A stretch of DNA of 12,405 nt from Candidatus Aphodomonas merdavium (GTDB lineage: Bacteria > Bacillota > Clostridia > Christensenellales > Aristaeellaceae), in contig DVLH01000225.1 of NCBI GenBank assembly GCA_018715585.1, positions 1 to 12,405 on the forward strand, given 5' to 3'. Under the pieces are notes generated by a model. That model searched no databases. It was given only the letters and a program-made list of their open reading frames with translations, and had not been told where the DNA came from. A program made the translations under genes and the position numbers. Positions 1-6,633 of this stretch are shown here, in pieces; positions within the stretch are counted from its first letter, which is position 1, and each line of letters starts with the position of its first letter.

Positions 1-969
1 GCGGAAGAAGCGCGCATCCTCTATGTGGCGCTGACGCGGGCGGAACGCCGCTTGTTCGTCGTCGGCATGGCGGACAAGGGGAGATTGGACGCCTGGCGCG
101 GCGGCTATGGCCCGCCGCCGGCGGGAGCAAACTGCTTTTTGGATTGGATTGCACCCGTTGCGTTTGCATCAAAGAGCTGGCGTACGCAGGTATACGGTCT
201 CTTCCTGCCGTCGGAGCCCCGCCAGGCTACGGACATCAATGCGCTGCTGGACCCGCTGCTTTGCAGCAAAGGATTTGCAGATACGGATGATCGCATGATG
301 CGCGCATTTGCCAGCGATGTACAACCTCTCCGCGTCCATCCGCTCAAGCAGGGCGTTACGGCGCGCGTGCGCGCGGCACTGCGCGAAGGGGAAGAGGAAG
401 CATTGCCGCGCCTTCGCAATGCGCCGCGCCGCCCTGCCTTTTTGGAAGAGGCGGGCTTGACGGGAGCCGAACGCGGCAGCGCTGTACATACTTTTTTGCA
501 GCTGGTGCCGTTGGAGGCTTCGGACCCGCTTGCGCAGCGCGATGCGCTCGCTGCCTCCGGCGCACTCACGCCGGCGCAGGCGGCGTCGCTACCGGTGGAT
601 GCGCTGCGGGATTTCTTTGCCTCGCCGCTTTGGCAGCGCATCCGCGCTTCCTCGCACGTGCGCCGGGAGCTGCTCTTTAGCCACCGCGCGGAGGAGGACG
701 GCAAGCGCATCCTGTTGCAGGGCGTGATCGACTGCTGCTTCCTGGAGGAGGGGGAATGGGTGCTGATCGACTACAAGACGGAGGCGCGGCCCGTGGACGA
801 GGCCACGCTCGCGGCGTATATGGCGCAGCTGCGCTTTTACCGCAAGGCGCTGGAGGAGATCACCGGAACGCGCGTGAAGGAAACGCTGCTGTATTTCCTC
901 TTGCAGCGCAAGAACATCATTGTTCCACGTGAAACAATGCCCGGCAGCGGGGAGGAATGTTTCACGTGA
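1..969 (+). CDS. addA: ATP-dependent helicase/nuclease subunit A, AddA (C-terminal part only)
   Basis: AddA is the helicase-nuclease subunit of AddAB, which processes double-strand DNA ends for RecA-dependent repair. Only the last 322 residues are here; the frame is open to base 1, so the gene begins outside the window. The first residues (EEARILYVALTRAERRLF) are superfamily 1 helicase motif VI. The RecB-type nuclease domain follows: GxxH motif (GSAVH, about residues 159-163 of the visible part), GVID with the metal-binding Asp near 244, and IDYKT near 256-260. All catalytic signatures are intact. The tail ITGTRVKETLLYFLL is typical of AddA. The stop (967-969) lies beyond the first possible ATG of rarA, so the genes are probably co-transcribed. 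Unusually, the last 50 bases carry two parS sites. Identification is firm. Confidence 0.95.
   Translation, partial: AEEARILYVALTRAERRLFVVGMADKGRLDAWRGGYGPPPAGANCFLDWIAPVAFASKSWRTQVYGLFLPSEPRQATDINALLDPLLCSKGFADTDDRMMRAFASDVQPLRVHPLKQGVTARVRAALREGEEEALPRLRNAPRRPAFLEEAGLTGAERGSAVHTFLQLVPLEASDPLAQRDALAASGALTPAQAASLPVDALRDFFASPLWQRIRASSHVRRELLFSHRAEEDGKRILLQGVIDCCFLEEGEWVLIDYKTEARPVDEATLAAYMAQLRFYRKALEEITGTRVKETLLYFLLQRKNIIVPRETMPGSGEECFT
921..936. promoter_or_regulatory. parS site 1 (ParB/Spo0J binding palindrome)
   Basis: The sequence TGTTCCACGTGAAACA fits the bacterial parS consensus TGTTNCACGTGAAACA at every fixed position; it departs from a perfect palindrome at one base. It lies inside addA and encodes part of IVPRET. 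ParB (Spo0J) dimers load at such sites and spread to organise origin segregation, in sporulation as well as growth. Its centre is 37 bp from that of the second site. Confidence 0.88.
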
Positions 970-973
970 AACA
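958..973. promoter_or_regulatory. parS site 2 (perfect palindrome)
   Basis: TGTTTCACGTGAAACA is an exact 16-bp palindrome and an exact parS match. It spans the addA stop codon (967-969) and the segment between two possible rarA start codons (957 and 987). A chance exact 16-mer is very unlikely, and having a second consensus match 21 bp away makes chance less likely still. ParB binding here would overlap rarA translation initiation signals at DNA level only; no effect on expression can be read from the sequence. Confidence 0.95.
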
Positions 974-986
974 ACGGGAGGCGCCG

Positions 987-2270
987 ATGGAAGACCTATT
1001 CACGATGGCTATGGGGAAAAGCATGGAGGCGAGCGCGCCGCTGGCGGACAGGATGCGCGCGCGCACGCTCGATGAGTTTATCGGGCAGGAGGAAATCGTC
1101 GGCAAAGGAAGGCTGCTGCGCCGGGCGATTGAGGCGGATAGGCTGACGAGCTGTATCTTTTACGGCCCGCCCGGCTGCGGCAAGACGACGCTGGCGGCCG
1201 TCATCGCAGGGACGACGCGCGGCGCGTTTGAAAAGCTCAACGCCGTCACTTCCGGCGTGGCCGACGTGCGCGCCGTGCTGGAGAAGGCGCAGAGCCGCCT
1301 GCATGAAACGGGCAAGCCGACCTACCTGCTGCTGGATGAATGCCATCGCTGGAACAAGGCGCAGAGCGATTCGATCCTGCCGGCGATTGAAAAGGGCACG
1401 ATCCGCTTTATCGGCTCCACAACCGAAAACCCGATGATCGCCATGACCCCGGCGATTGTCAGCCGCTGCCGTATTTTTTGCTTCCATGCGCTGGGCCGCG
1501 AAGAGGTAAAGGAAGGGATGCGGCGCGCGCTGCGGGAGGAGCGGGGGCTGAAGCGAATGGGCGTGACGGTGGACGAGGATGCACTGGAACACATTGCGTC
1601 CGTGGCAAACGGCGATTTGCGCTCGGCGCTCAACGCGCTGGAGCTCGCTGCGCTGACGACGCCGCCGGACGCCGATGGGCAAATCCGCATTACGCTGCAA
1701 GAGGCGGAGGAAAGCATCCAGAAACCCGTGCTGCGCTGCGATGAATCGCTCTATTACGACATGCTCTCCGCGTTTTGCAAAAGCCTGCGCGGCTCGGACG
1801 CGGATGCGGCGCTGGCATGGTTTGCACGGCTTGTTTATGCGGGCGTGGACCCGCGCCTGATCGTGCGCAGGATGATTGCGCACGCATCGGAGGATGTGGG
1901 GCTGGCCAACCCGTCGGCGCTTTTGCAGGCCGTAGCCGCGATGGAGGCGCTGCAATATAACGGCATGCCGGAGGCGCGGCTGAACATCGCCCAGGCGATT
2001 ATCGCCATCTGCAAGAGCCCCAAATCCAACAGCGTTTGCCTGGCGGTGGAGGCGGCGATGGCCGACGCACAGCGGGGCGGGTTCGGCACAGTCCCGGCGC
2101 ACCTGCGCGATACGCATTATCGCGGGCATGAACGCTTAAGCGGCGAAAAGGACGCGCAATACCTGTACCCGCATGATTTTCCGGGCCATTACGTCGCACA
2201 GGAATATATGCCCGAGGAGCTGCGCGGGAGGGTGTATTACCGGCCGTCGAACATGGGAGAGGATGTTTAA
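987..2270 (+). CDS. rarA: Replication-associated recombination ATPase RarA (MgsA family)
   Basis: RarA/MgsA is a AAA+ ATPase related to clamp-loader subunits that acts at stalled replication forks. The 427-residue product shows Walker A GPPGCGKT (60-67), Walker B LLLDECHRWNK (D117, E118), sensor 1 STTENP (144-149), and the family's C-terminal region with VGLANPSAL and a run near LYPHDFPGHYV. Walker B reads DECH where DEIH is commoner; the acidic residues are kept. I chose ATG 987 because GGGAGG at 976-981 is correctly spaced and the protein then begins MEDLF, like the family's usual MDLF. ATG 957 is in frame, but its GGAGG lies only one base away. The gene follows addA closely and abuts the next gene with a stop-start junction (TAA then ATG). 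Confidence 0.93.
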   Translation: MEDLFTMAMGKSMEASAPLADRMRARTLDEFIGQEEIVGKGRLLRRAIEADRLTSCIFYGPPGCGKTTLAAVIAGTTRGAFEKLNAVTSGVADVRAVLEKAQSRLHETGKPTYLLLDECHRWNKAQSDSILPAIEKGTIRFIGSTTENPMIAMTPAIVSRCRIFCFHALGREEVKEGMRRALREERGLKRMGVTVDEDALEHIASVANGDLRSALNALELAALTTPPDADGQIRITLQEAEESIQKPVLRCDESLYYDMLSAFCKSLRGSDADAALAWFARLVYAGVDPRLIVRRMIAHASEDVGLANPSALLQAVAAMEALQYNGMPEARLNIAQAIIAICKSPKSNSVCLAVEAAMADAQRGGFGTVPAHLRDTHYRGHERLSGEKDAQYLYPHDFPGHYVAQEYMPEELRGRVYYRPSNMGEDV

Positions 2271-3416
2271 ATGGCGTATACTTTTTTGGCCACCGCGCCG
2301 TTTGGGCTGGAAGGCGTTGTCGCCCAGGAACTGCGGACGCTGGGGTGCGCGCAGGTACAGGCGCAGCTGGGCGGCGCGTCGTTCGTGGGCGGCATGGAGG
2401 ACGCATTGCGGGCGAACCTGTGGCTGCGCTGCGCGGACCGCGTGCTGCTGGTGGCCGGAAGATTTCCTGCCCGCACGTTTGAAGAACTCTATGAGGGCGT
2501 CAAAGCGATTGCTTGGGAACAATTCATTCCCCGGGACGCGCGCTTTCCCGTGGCGGGCAACTGCGCGCGCTCCCAGCTGATGAGCGTGCGCGACTGCCAG
2601 GCGATCAGCAAAAAAGCGATTGCGGACAGATTGTTGGCGGCGCATGGCGTCAAAACCTTGCCGGAAACGGCGGAAAGCTATGGCGTGCAAATCGCGCTGC
2701 ATGGCGACGTGGCCACCTGCACGCTTGACACATCGGGCGCGGGACTGTCGCGGCGCGGGTACCGCACGCTCAACGGCGAGGCGCCGCTGCGCGAAACGCT
2801 GGCCGCTGCGCTGCTGACGCTTTCTCCCTGGCGGCCAGGAAGGCCGCTGCACGACCCGATGTGCGGCACGGGTACGCTGCTGGTGGAGGCAGCGTTCATG
2901 CAGGCCAACCGGGCGCCCGGGCTGACGCGCGCCTTTGCGTGCGAGGCGTGGCGGTGGACGGAAAAAGAGGCCGTGGCGGCGCTGCGCGAGGAAGCGCGCG
3001 CGGCGTTCCGCCCGCAGGAAATCGGCGGCATTACCGGGGCGGACGTGGATGCCGCGGCGCTGAAACTGGCAAAGCGCCATTTGCAGCAGGCGGGCATTTC
3101 CGGAAGGATCCCGCTGCGCTGCGAGGATGTGCGCGACGCTGCCGGCCTGGATGCCGCCTGCGTGATCGTGACAAACCCGCCGTACGGGTGCCGGATGGGT
3201 GAGCGCAAAGAGTGCGAGAGCGTCGCCCGGGCGCTGGGGCGGCTCAACCGTCAGGAAGGCCAGACCGTTTGCGCTATCACCGCGTTTACCGGGTTTGAAA
3301 AGGCGTTTGGCCGCCGGGCAGACAAGCGCAGGCGGCTGTATAACGGCCGCCTGGAGTGCGAGTTTATGACGTTTTATGGGCCGAGCCTTAGGCAAAAAGC
3401 GTCCAAAGGAAATTGA
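2271..3416 (+). CDS. THUMP domain-containing class I SAM-dependent RNA methyltransferase (RlmL/YpsC family)
   Basis: Family members methylate 23S rRNA guanine at N2 (E. coli RlmL modifies G2445); the exact target here is inferred, not shown. The 381 residues comprise a ferredoxin-like N-terminus (MAYTFLATAPFGLEGVVAQE), a THUMP region (about 60-160), and a Rossmann methyltransferase with SAM motif DPMCGTGT (195-202), acidic GADVD, and catalytic motif IV TNPPYG (301-306). Only the N2-methyltransferase half of the longer E. coli RlmL is present, as in Bacillus YpsC. The ATG directly follows the rarA stop codon, with GGGAGAGG just upstream, so translation is probably coupled. Its last 29 bases overlap the 3' end of feoB on the other strand. 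Confidence 0.9.
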   Translation: MAYTFLATAPFGLEGVVAQELRTLGCAQVQAQLGGASFVGGMEDALRANLWLRCADRVLLVAGRFPARTFEELYEGVKAIAWEQFIPRDARFPVAGNCARSQLMSVRDCQAISKKAIADRLLAAHGVKTLPETAESYGVQIALHGDVATCTLDTSGAGLSRRGYRTLNGEAPLRETLAAALLTLSPWRPGRPLHDPMCGTGTLLVEAAFMQANRAPGLTRAFACEAWRWTEKEAVAALREEARAAFRPQEIGGITGADVDAAALKLAKRHLQQAGISGRIPLRCEDVRDAAGLDAACVIVTNPPYGCRMGERKECESVARALGRLNRQEGQTVCAITAFTGFEKAFGRRADKRRRLYNGRLECEFMTFYGPSLRQKASKGN

Positions 3417-5445
3417 CGGCGGCGCAGAGCACGACGCCGACAGCCGTACACAGCACGACGGATACGGCGGCCCAGGCGAAGCTGCCCGTCTCTTTGCGGA
3501 TGGTCAGGCAGGTTGTCGAACACGGCCAGTGGAACAGGCAAAAGAGCATCGCGCAAAGCGCCGTGCGCGCCGTCCAGCCGCAGGCGGCGAGCGCCGGGCG
3601 CAGCGAGGCAAGCGCGGGAAGCGCGCTGGATACGCCTGTGTCAAAATATGCGCTCAGGGCAATGGAAAGCGTCATCTCGTTCGCCGGGAAGGAGAGGAGG
3701 AATGCGCTTAGCAGGCTTCCGTCCATGCCCAGAAAACGTCCGATGGGATCCAGCGCGCGCACCAAGCGCGCGAGCAGGCTGACGCCGCCCGGGGAAAAAT
3801 ACGTAAGCGCCCAGAGCAGCACGCCGGCCGGGGCTGCCACTGCGACAGCGCGCCCGAGCACGAACAGCGTGCGGTCCAGCAGCGACCGGACGAGCACCCG
3901 GCCCAGCTGCGGTCGCCGGTAGGGCGGCAGTTCCAGCACGAAAGACGACGCCTTGCCGTGCAGCAGCGTTGCCGCCAGCAGCTTTGAAACGCCGAGCGTA
4001 ACGCCGAGGGAGAGCAGCAGCAGCCCCGTGAGCACAAGCGCGGAAACGCCGCTGCCCCCGCCTGCAAACAGCAGCGCGGAAAGCACAATCAGCGTGGGAA
4101 ACCGCCCGTTGCAGGGGATGAGCGCATTGGTGACGATGGCGATTAACCTCTCGCGCGGCGAGTCGATGATGCGGCAGCCCGTCACGCCGACGGCGTTGCA
4201 GCCTAGCCCCATGCACATCGTCAGCCCCTGCTTGCCGCATGCGCCGCAGCGGCGGAAACAGCCGTCGAGGGAAAAAGCCATCCGCGGCAAAAATCCGGCT
4301 TCCTCCAACAGCGAAAACAAAGGAAAAAAGATTGCCATTGGCGGCAGCATGACGGACACAACCCATGCCGTCGTCCGCACGGCACCGTCCACCAGCGCGC
4401 CGCGCAGCCACTGCGGCGCGCCCAGCGTTTTAAGCGTGGCGGCGAGCCATGCTTCCGCGCGGGCAAAAAGCGCGGCGAGCCATTCGGAGGGTAGGTTTGC
4501 ACCGGAAAGCGTCAGGTAGAAAACGACGGCGAGCAGCGCGGCCAGGATGGGCGCGCAAAGATAGCGGTTTGTAAGCAGCCGATCGAGCTGCAGCTGCCAG
4601 CGTTCCGGACCTTGCGCGCCGTGTTCCCAGACGGTGACGCCCGCGCAAAGCTGTTCGGAAGCGGAGAAAAGGCTTTCGACAATGCGGTCGCTCAGCACGT
4701 CGGACGTTAAGCCATCGCGCGCCAGTGCGGCTCGCGCGGATGCGAGCGCCTGCGCGGCAATTTCACACAGGTCCACGTGCAGTTCGCTCCGCAGCAGCGC
4801 CAGCAGGTCTGTGTCGCCTTCCAACAGCCGCAGCGCCAAGTAGCGTGCCGGCGGGTCGCCGGGGGAGAGCGCGGGCGCAATGGCCGCCTCGACCTGTGCG
4901 ATGGCGTGTTCCAGCGCCTGTGGGTAGCGCACGCGATAGCCGTGCGGCGGGCGCGAAACCGCTTGTAGCGCGGCATGTTGCAGTGCGCGCAGGCCTTCAC
5001 CGCTGCGCGCACTGCAGGCGACGACAGGCACGCCGAGCCGTTTGGAAAGCAGCGTGCAGTTGATGTGCAGGCCGCGGCGGCGCGCTTCATCCATCAGGTT
5101 GATGCACAGCACAGCGTGTGGAACAAGTTCCAGCACCTGCAAGGCAAGGTTCAAATTGCGCGAAAGACAGCCTGCATCGCAGACGATGATGGCAGCGTCC
5201 ATTTGGCCAAACAGCAGCGCATCGCGAGCGACGGCCTCTTCGCCTGAGCGTGGCGTTAACGAATAGCAGCCGGGGAGATCAATCCATGTGATGGTGGCCC
5301 CACAACAGCGGCTGACGCCTTGCGCGGTTTCCACCGTTTTCCCGGGCCAGTTTCCTGTGTGCTGCCGCAAACCGGTCAGCGCGTTGAACACGGTGCTTTT
5401 GCCGACGTTCGGGTTTCCCGCCAGCGCGATGGTCCGTTTTTGCAC
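3388..5445 (-). CDS. feoB: Ferrous iron transport protein B, FeoB
   Basis: FeoB is the inner-membrane Fe(II) transporter with a cytosolic GTPase-like domain. The N-terminus carries G1 GNPNVGKST (10-18), G3 DLPG (56-59) and G4 NLMD (116-119), then a helical regulatory region, then a long hydrophobic transporter part with signatures PMAIFFPLFSLLEEAGFLPR, GLGCNAVGVTGCRIIDSPRE and CNGRFPTL, typical of clostridial FeoB. The start is GTG 5445, with AGGAGG at 5460-5455 and a 9-base spacer, giving 685 residues, a normal length. Upstream in-frame sequence to 5580 is only the feoA gene read in the wrong frame. It is co-oriented with feoA and starts deep inside the feoA reading frame. Its end overlaps the convergent methyltransferase gene, so no terminator separates the two. 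Confidence 0.95.
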   Translation of the reverse strand: MQKRTIALAGNPNVGKSTVFNALTGLRQHTGNWPGKTVETAQGVSRCCGATITWIDLPGCYSLTPRSGEEAVARDALLFGQMDAAIIVCDAGCLSRNLNLALQVLELVPHAVLCINLMDEARRRGLHINCTLLSKRLGVPVVACSARSGEGLRALQHAALQAVSRPPHGYRVRYPQALEHAIAQVEAAIAPALSPGDPPARYLALRLLEGDTDLLALLRSELHVDLCEIAAQALASARAALARDGLTSDVLSDRIVESLFSASEQLCAGVTVWEHGAQGPERWQLQLDRLLTNRYLCAPILAALLAVVFYLTLSGANLPSEWLAALFARAEAWLAATLKTLGAPQWLRGALVDGAVRTTAWVVSVMLPPMAIFFPLFSLLEEAGFLPRMAFSLDGCFRRCGACGKQGLTMCMGLGCNAVGVTGCRIIDSPRERLIAIVTNALIPCNGRFPTLIVLSALLFAGGGSGVSALVLTGLLLLSLGVTLGVSKLLAATLLHGKASSFVLELPPYRRPQLGRVLVRSLLDRTLFVLGRAVAVAAPAGVLLWALTYFSPGGVSLLARLVRALDPIGRFLGMDGSLLSAFLLSFPANEMTLSIALSAYFDTGVSSALPALASLRPALAACGWTARTALCAMLFCLFHWPCSTTCLTIRKETGSFAWAAVSVVLCTAVGVVLCAAVNFLWTLFA

Positions 5446-5725
5446 GCAAATGCACCTCCTGCGTCCTTTCCCTTTGCAGGATATGCTCCGCTTCTGCTTC
5501 GGTGCAGACGACGCCCATCGCATCTTCCTGGCGCAGCGCGATGATGGCGCCGCGCACCCAATAGGCGTGTGGGTTGCCACAGGGAGCGGAGAACAAACAG
5601 ACGGCCTGCGCCCCCTCCGTCAGCCCTAGGTCGAGCAGCCTGCGGCGCAGCTGCGGTGCCGCGCCGACGTGCCGTACAAGCGCCGTCTCGCCTGGTTGAA
5701 GTTCGCTTAAAGAAATTTCATGCAT
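5279..5725 (-). CDS. feoA: Ferrous iron transport protein A, FeoA, with long out-of-frame extension over feoB
   Basis: FeoA is a small SH3-like cytosolic protein that supports FeoB. Residues 1 to about 75 match the family (SLSELQPGETALVRHV, then LDLGLTEGAQ and WVRGAIIALRQEDA). FeoA proteins normally end near 75-80 residues; here the frame stays open to 148 residues, and the last 167 bases overlap the coding start of feoB in another frame. The tail is basic, low in structure, and dictated by feoB codons, so it probably has no domain of its own. ATG 5725 is favoured (GAGGA at 5740-5736, 10-base spacer); ATG 5731 and GTG 5734 are alternatives. The feoB frame is +1 relative to feoA, so a frameshifted FeoA-FeoB fusion is possible but unproven. 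Confidence 0.85.
   Translation of the reverse strand: MHEISLSELQPGETALVRHVGAAPQLRRRLLDLGLTEGAQAVCLFSAPCGNPHAYWVRGAIIALRQEDAMGVVCTEAEAEHILQRERTQEVHLRAKTDHRAGGKPERRQKHRVQRADRFAAAHRKLARENGGNRARRQPLLWGHHHMD
5455..5460 (-). promoter_or_regulatory. Shine-Dalgarno of feoB, inside feoA
   Basis: AGGAGG on the minus strand, nine bases before GTG 5445. It fixes the feoB start and shows that feoB can be translated independently although the feoA frame runs on for another 180 bases. Confidence 0.85.
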
Positions 5726-5750
5726 TTGCATCACGTCCTCTATCGATTCC

Positions 5751-5787
5751 AGGAGGGAGTGGCCTCCTCCCCATACCCTATGCGGGG
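5751..5787 (-). promoter_or_regulatory. Two adjacent hairpins in the feoA leader
   Basis: Read on the minus strand, 5786-5769 can fold with CCC/GGG and CATA/TATG stems around a GGG loop, with one bulged base. 5768-5751 then folds as AGGAGG/CCTCCT around CCACTC. The second hairpin buries a perfect Shine-Dalgarno-like AGGAGG, and its CCTCCT arm lies 10 bases before the likely feoA ribosome binding site (AGAGGA). This could be translational control or chance in a purine-rich stretch. I recognise no named riboswitch and no Fur or DtxR box. Confidence 0.35.
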
Positions 5788-6242
5788 AAGCGATGGAAGG
5801 GGAGAAGGGGTGCGCTTTTTAGATGCTTTGGCGCTGGGCTATGTGCACGCCTGCATAGGCGCACGCCTTTTGCGTACAAGGGCAAACGGCGCCGGCCGGG
5901 AAGGAAGATAAGCTGAATAATGCGGTTGCTCCTTTTGCCTTTTAAGGGTCTGGATGGAAGAAACGGGAAGATGACGCCAGCAGCCATGGAGATTGCGGAA
6001 CAAGGGGCTTGCTGCGAAGCGCGGAATTACAAGCAGCATCGCGCAACGAACGCAGGCCCCGCCGCATCGCACCAATGGCTTGGACGGGGGGAAATGCCCC
6101 GTCGGATTGTCCTGTGAGAAGCTACCGCAAAGGGAGGGGGACGCCCAAAGAAGGTTTTTTCCAAAAAAATCCAGCATGTTTTATACAACTTGCGCATGCA
6201 GGTCCGTCTGTAAAAAAGATTACAAGCATGCCAAGATGCTTT

Positions 6243-6270
6243 TTGTCAGATGGGTATAAACATCTATATT
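6243..6270 (+). promoter_or_regulatory. Possible sigma-A type promoter with no gene downstream
   Basis: TTGTCA (6243-6248), 16-base spacer, TATATT (6265-6270): each box has one mismatch to the vegetative consensus. It lies in the AT-rich island and points towards 330 bases with no reading frame of note, then the terminator end of spoIIP. AT-rich sequence makes chance matches likely, so this is tentative. Confidence 0.3.
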
Positions 6271-6597
6271 TTACAAACAAGGGAAACCGTTTACCGCTGG
6301 GCCCGACGAAGGGCAAAAGCGCAACGGGGTGGGATGGCGGGGGCGCCGTTGTGATTTGCCAAAGCGTCGGCGTTGCCGGCGGAAAGGGAACCGGGAAACG
6401 CTAGACAACCCCGTCATGCTCATTGGAAGGAGAGAACGGCAGGCTGCATTTTCATGCCGTGGATCCTTTGTGGATTAAACGGTAGCGAGTTTGACAAAGC
6501 GAAAGGCGGCAGGCATTTAGGACGTTCAGGGGATACGGAGATCGGTTCTTGCAGAGGGGAACGGCGGACAGGATATTTTGTTTCCTAGGAGGCAAAC

Positions 6598-6623
6598 AAA
6601 AAAGGACGCCCTGTTGCAGGGCG
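6598..6623 (-). terminator. Intrinsic terminator of the DUF1614-spoIIP operon
   Basis: On the minus strand a 7-bp stem CGCCCTG/CAGGGCG (arms 6623-6617 and 6613-6607, loop CAA) is followed by TCC and six T residues (6603-6598). It begins 11 bases after the spoIIP stop codon. There is no T-run on the other side, so it acts on the minus strand only. Confidence 0.85.
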
Positions 6624-6633
6624 GCCCAGGATG

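Larger units (their letters stand above)
5741..6597. other. Gene-free interval between feoA and spoIIP
   Basis: About 860 bases without a credible gene. Open frames here (for example 6009-6404 on the plus strand and 6177-5839 on the minus strand) resemble no family I know and have poor starts. The interval contains hairpins, notably GACGGGG/CCCCGTC at 6083-6103 and ACGGCA/TGCCGT at 6436-6460, plus an AT-rich island at 6151-6280. No tRNA, tmRNA, RNase P, SRP RNA or known riboswitch core could be recognised by eye. It may hold the feoAB promoter and leader, an unrecognised RNA, or decayed sequence. Confidence 0.6.

Noticed and set aside
957..986. Earlier ATG for rarA
   Set aside because: Its GGAGG lies one base from the ATG, too close to function; the added residues read through parS 2, and the family begins at the MEDLF position.
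996..2129. Long minus-strand frame antisense to rarA (377 codons)
   Set aside because: Arg-, His- and Ala-rich composition typical of a GC-rich shadow, no recognisable domain, and the opposite strand encodes an unambiguous RarA.
2136..3395. Long minus-strand frame antisense to the methyltransferase (419 codons)
   Set aside because: Shadow of a clear methyltransferase gene; the translation is compositionally biased and matches no family I know.
5446..5580. In-frame N-terminal extension of FeoB
   Set aside because: It is feoA read out of frame; GTG 5445 has an ideal ribosome binding site and puts the P-loop at residue 10, as usual for FeoB.
6009..6404. 131-codon plus-strand frame in the feoA-spoIIP gap
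   Set aside because: No family resemblance, mixed base composition across its length, no good ribosome binding site, and it crosses several hairpins and the AT-rich island.
6469..6477. TGTGGATTA as a DnaA box
   Set aside because: One mismatch to the consensus and isolated; without a cluster of exact boxes it does not support an origin on its own.
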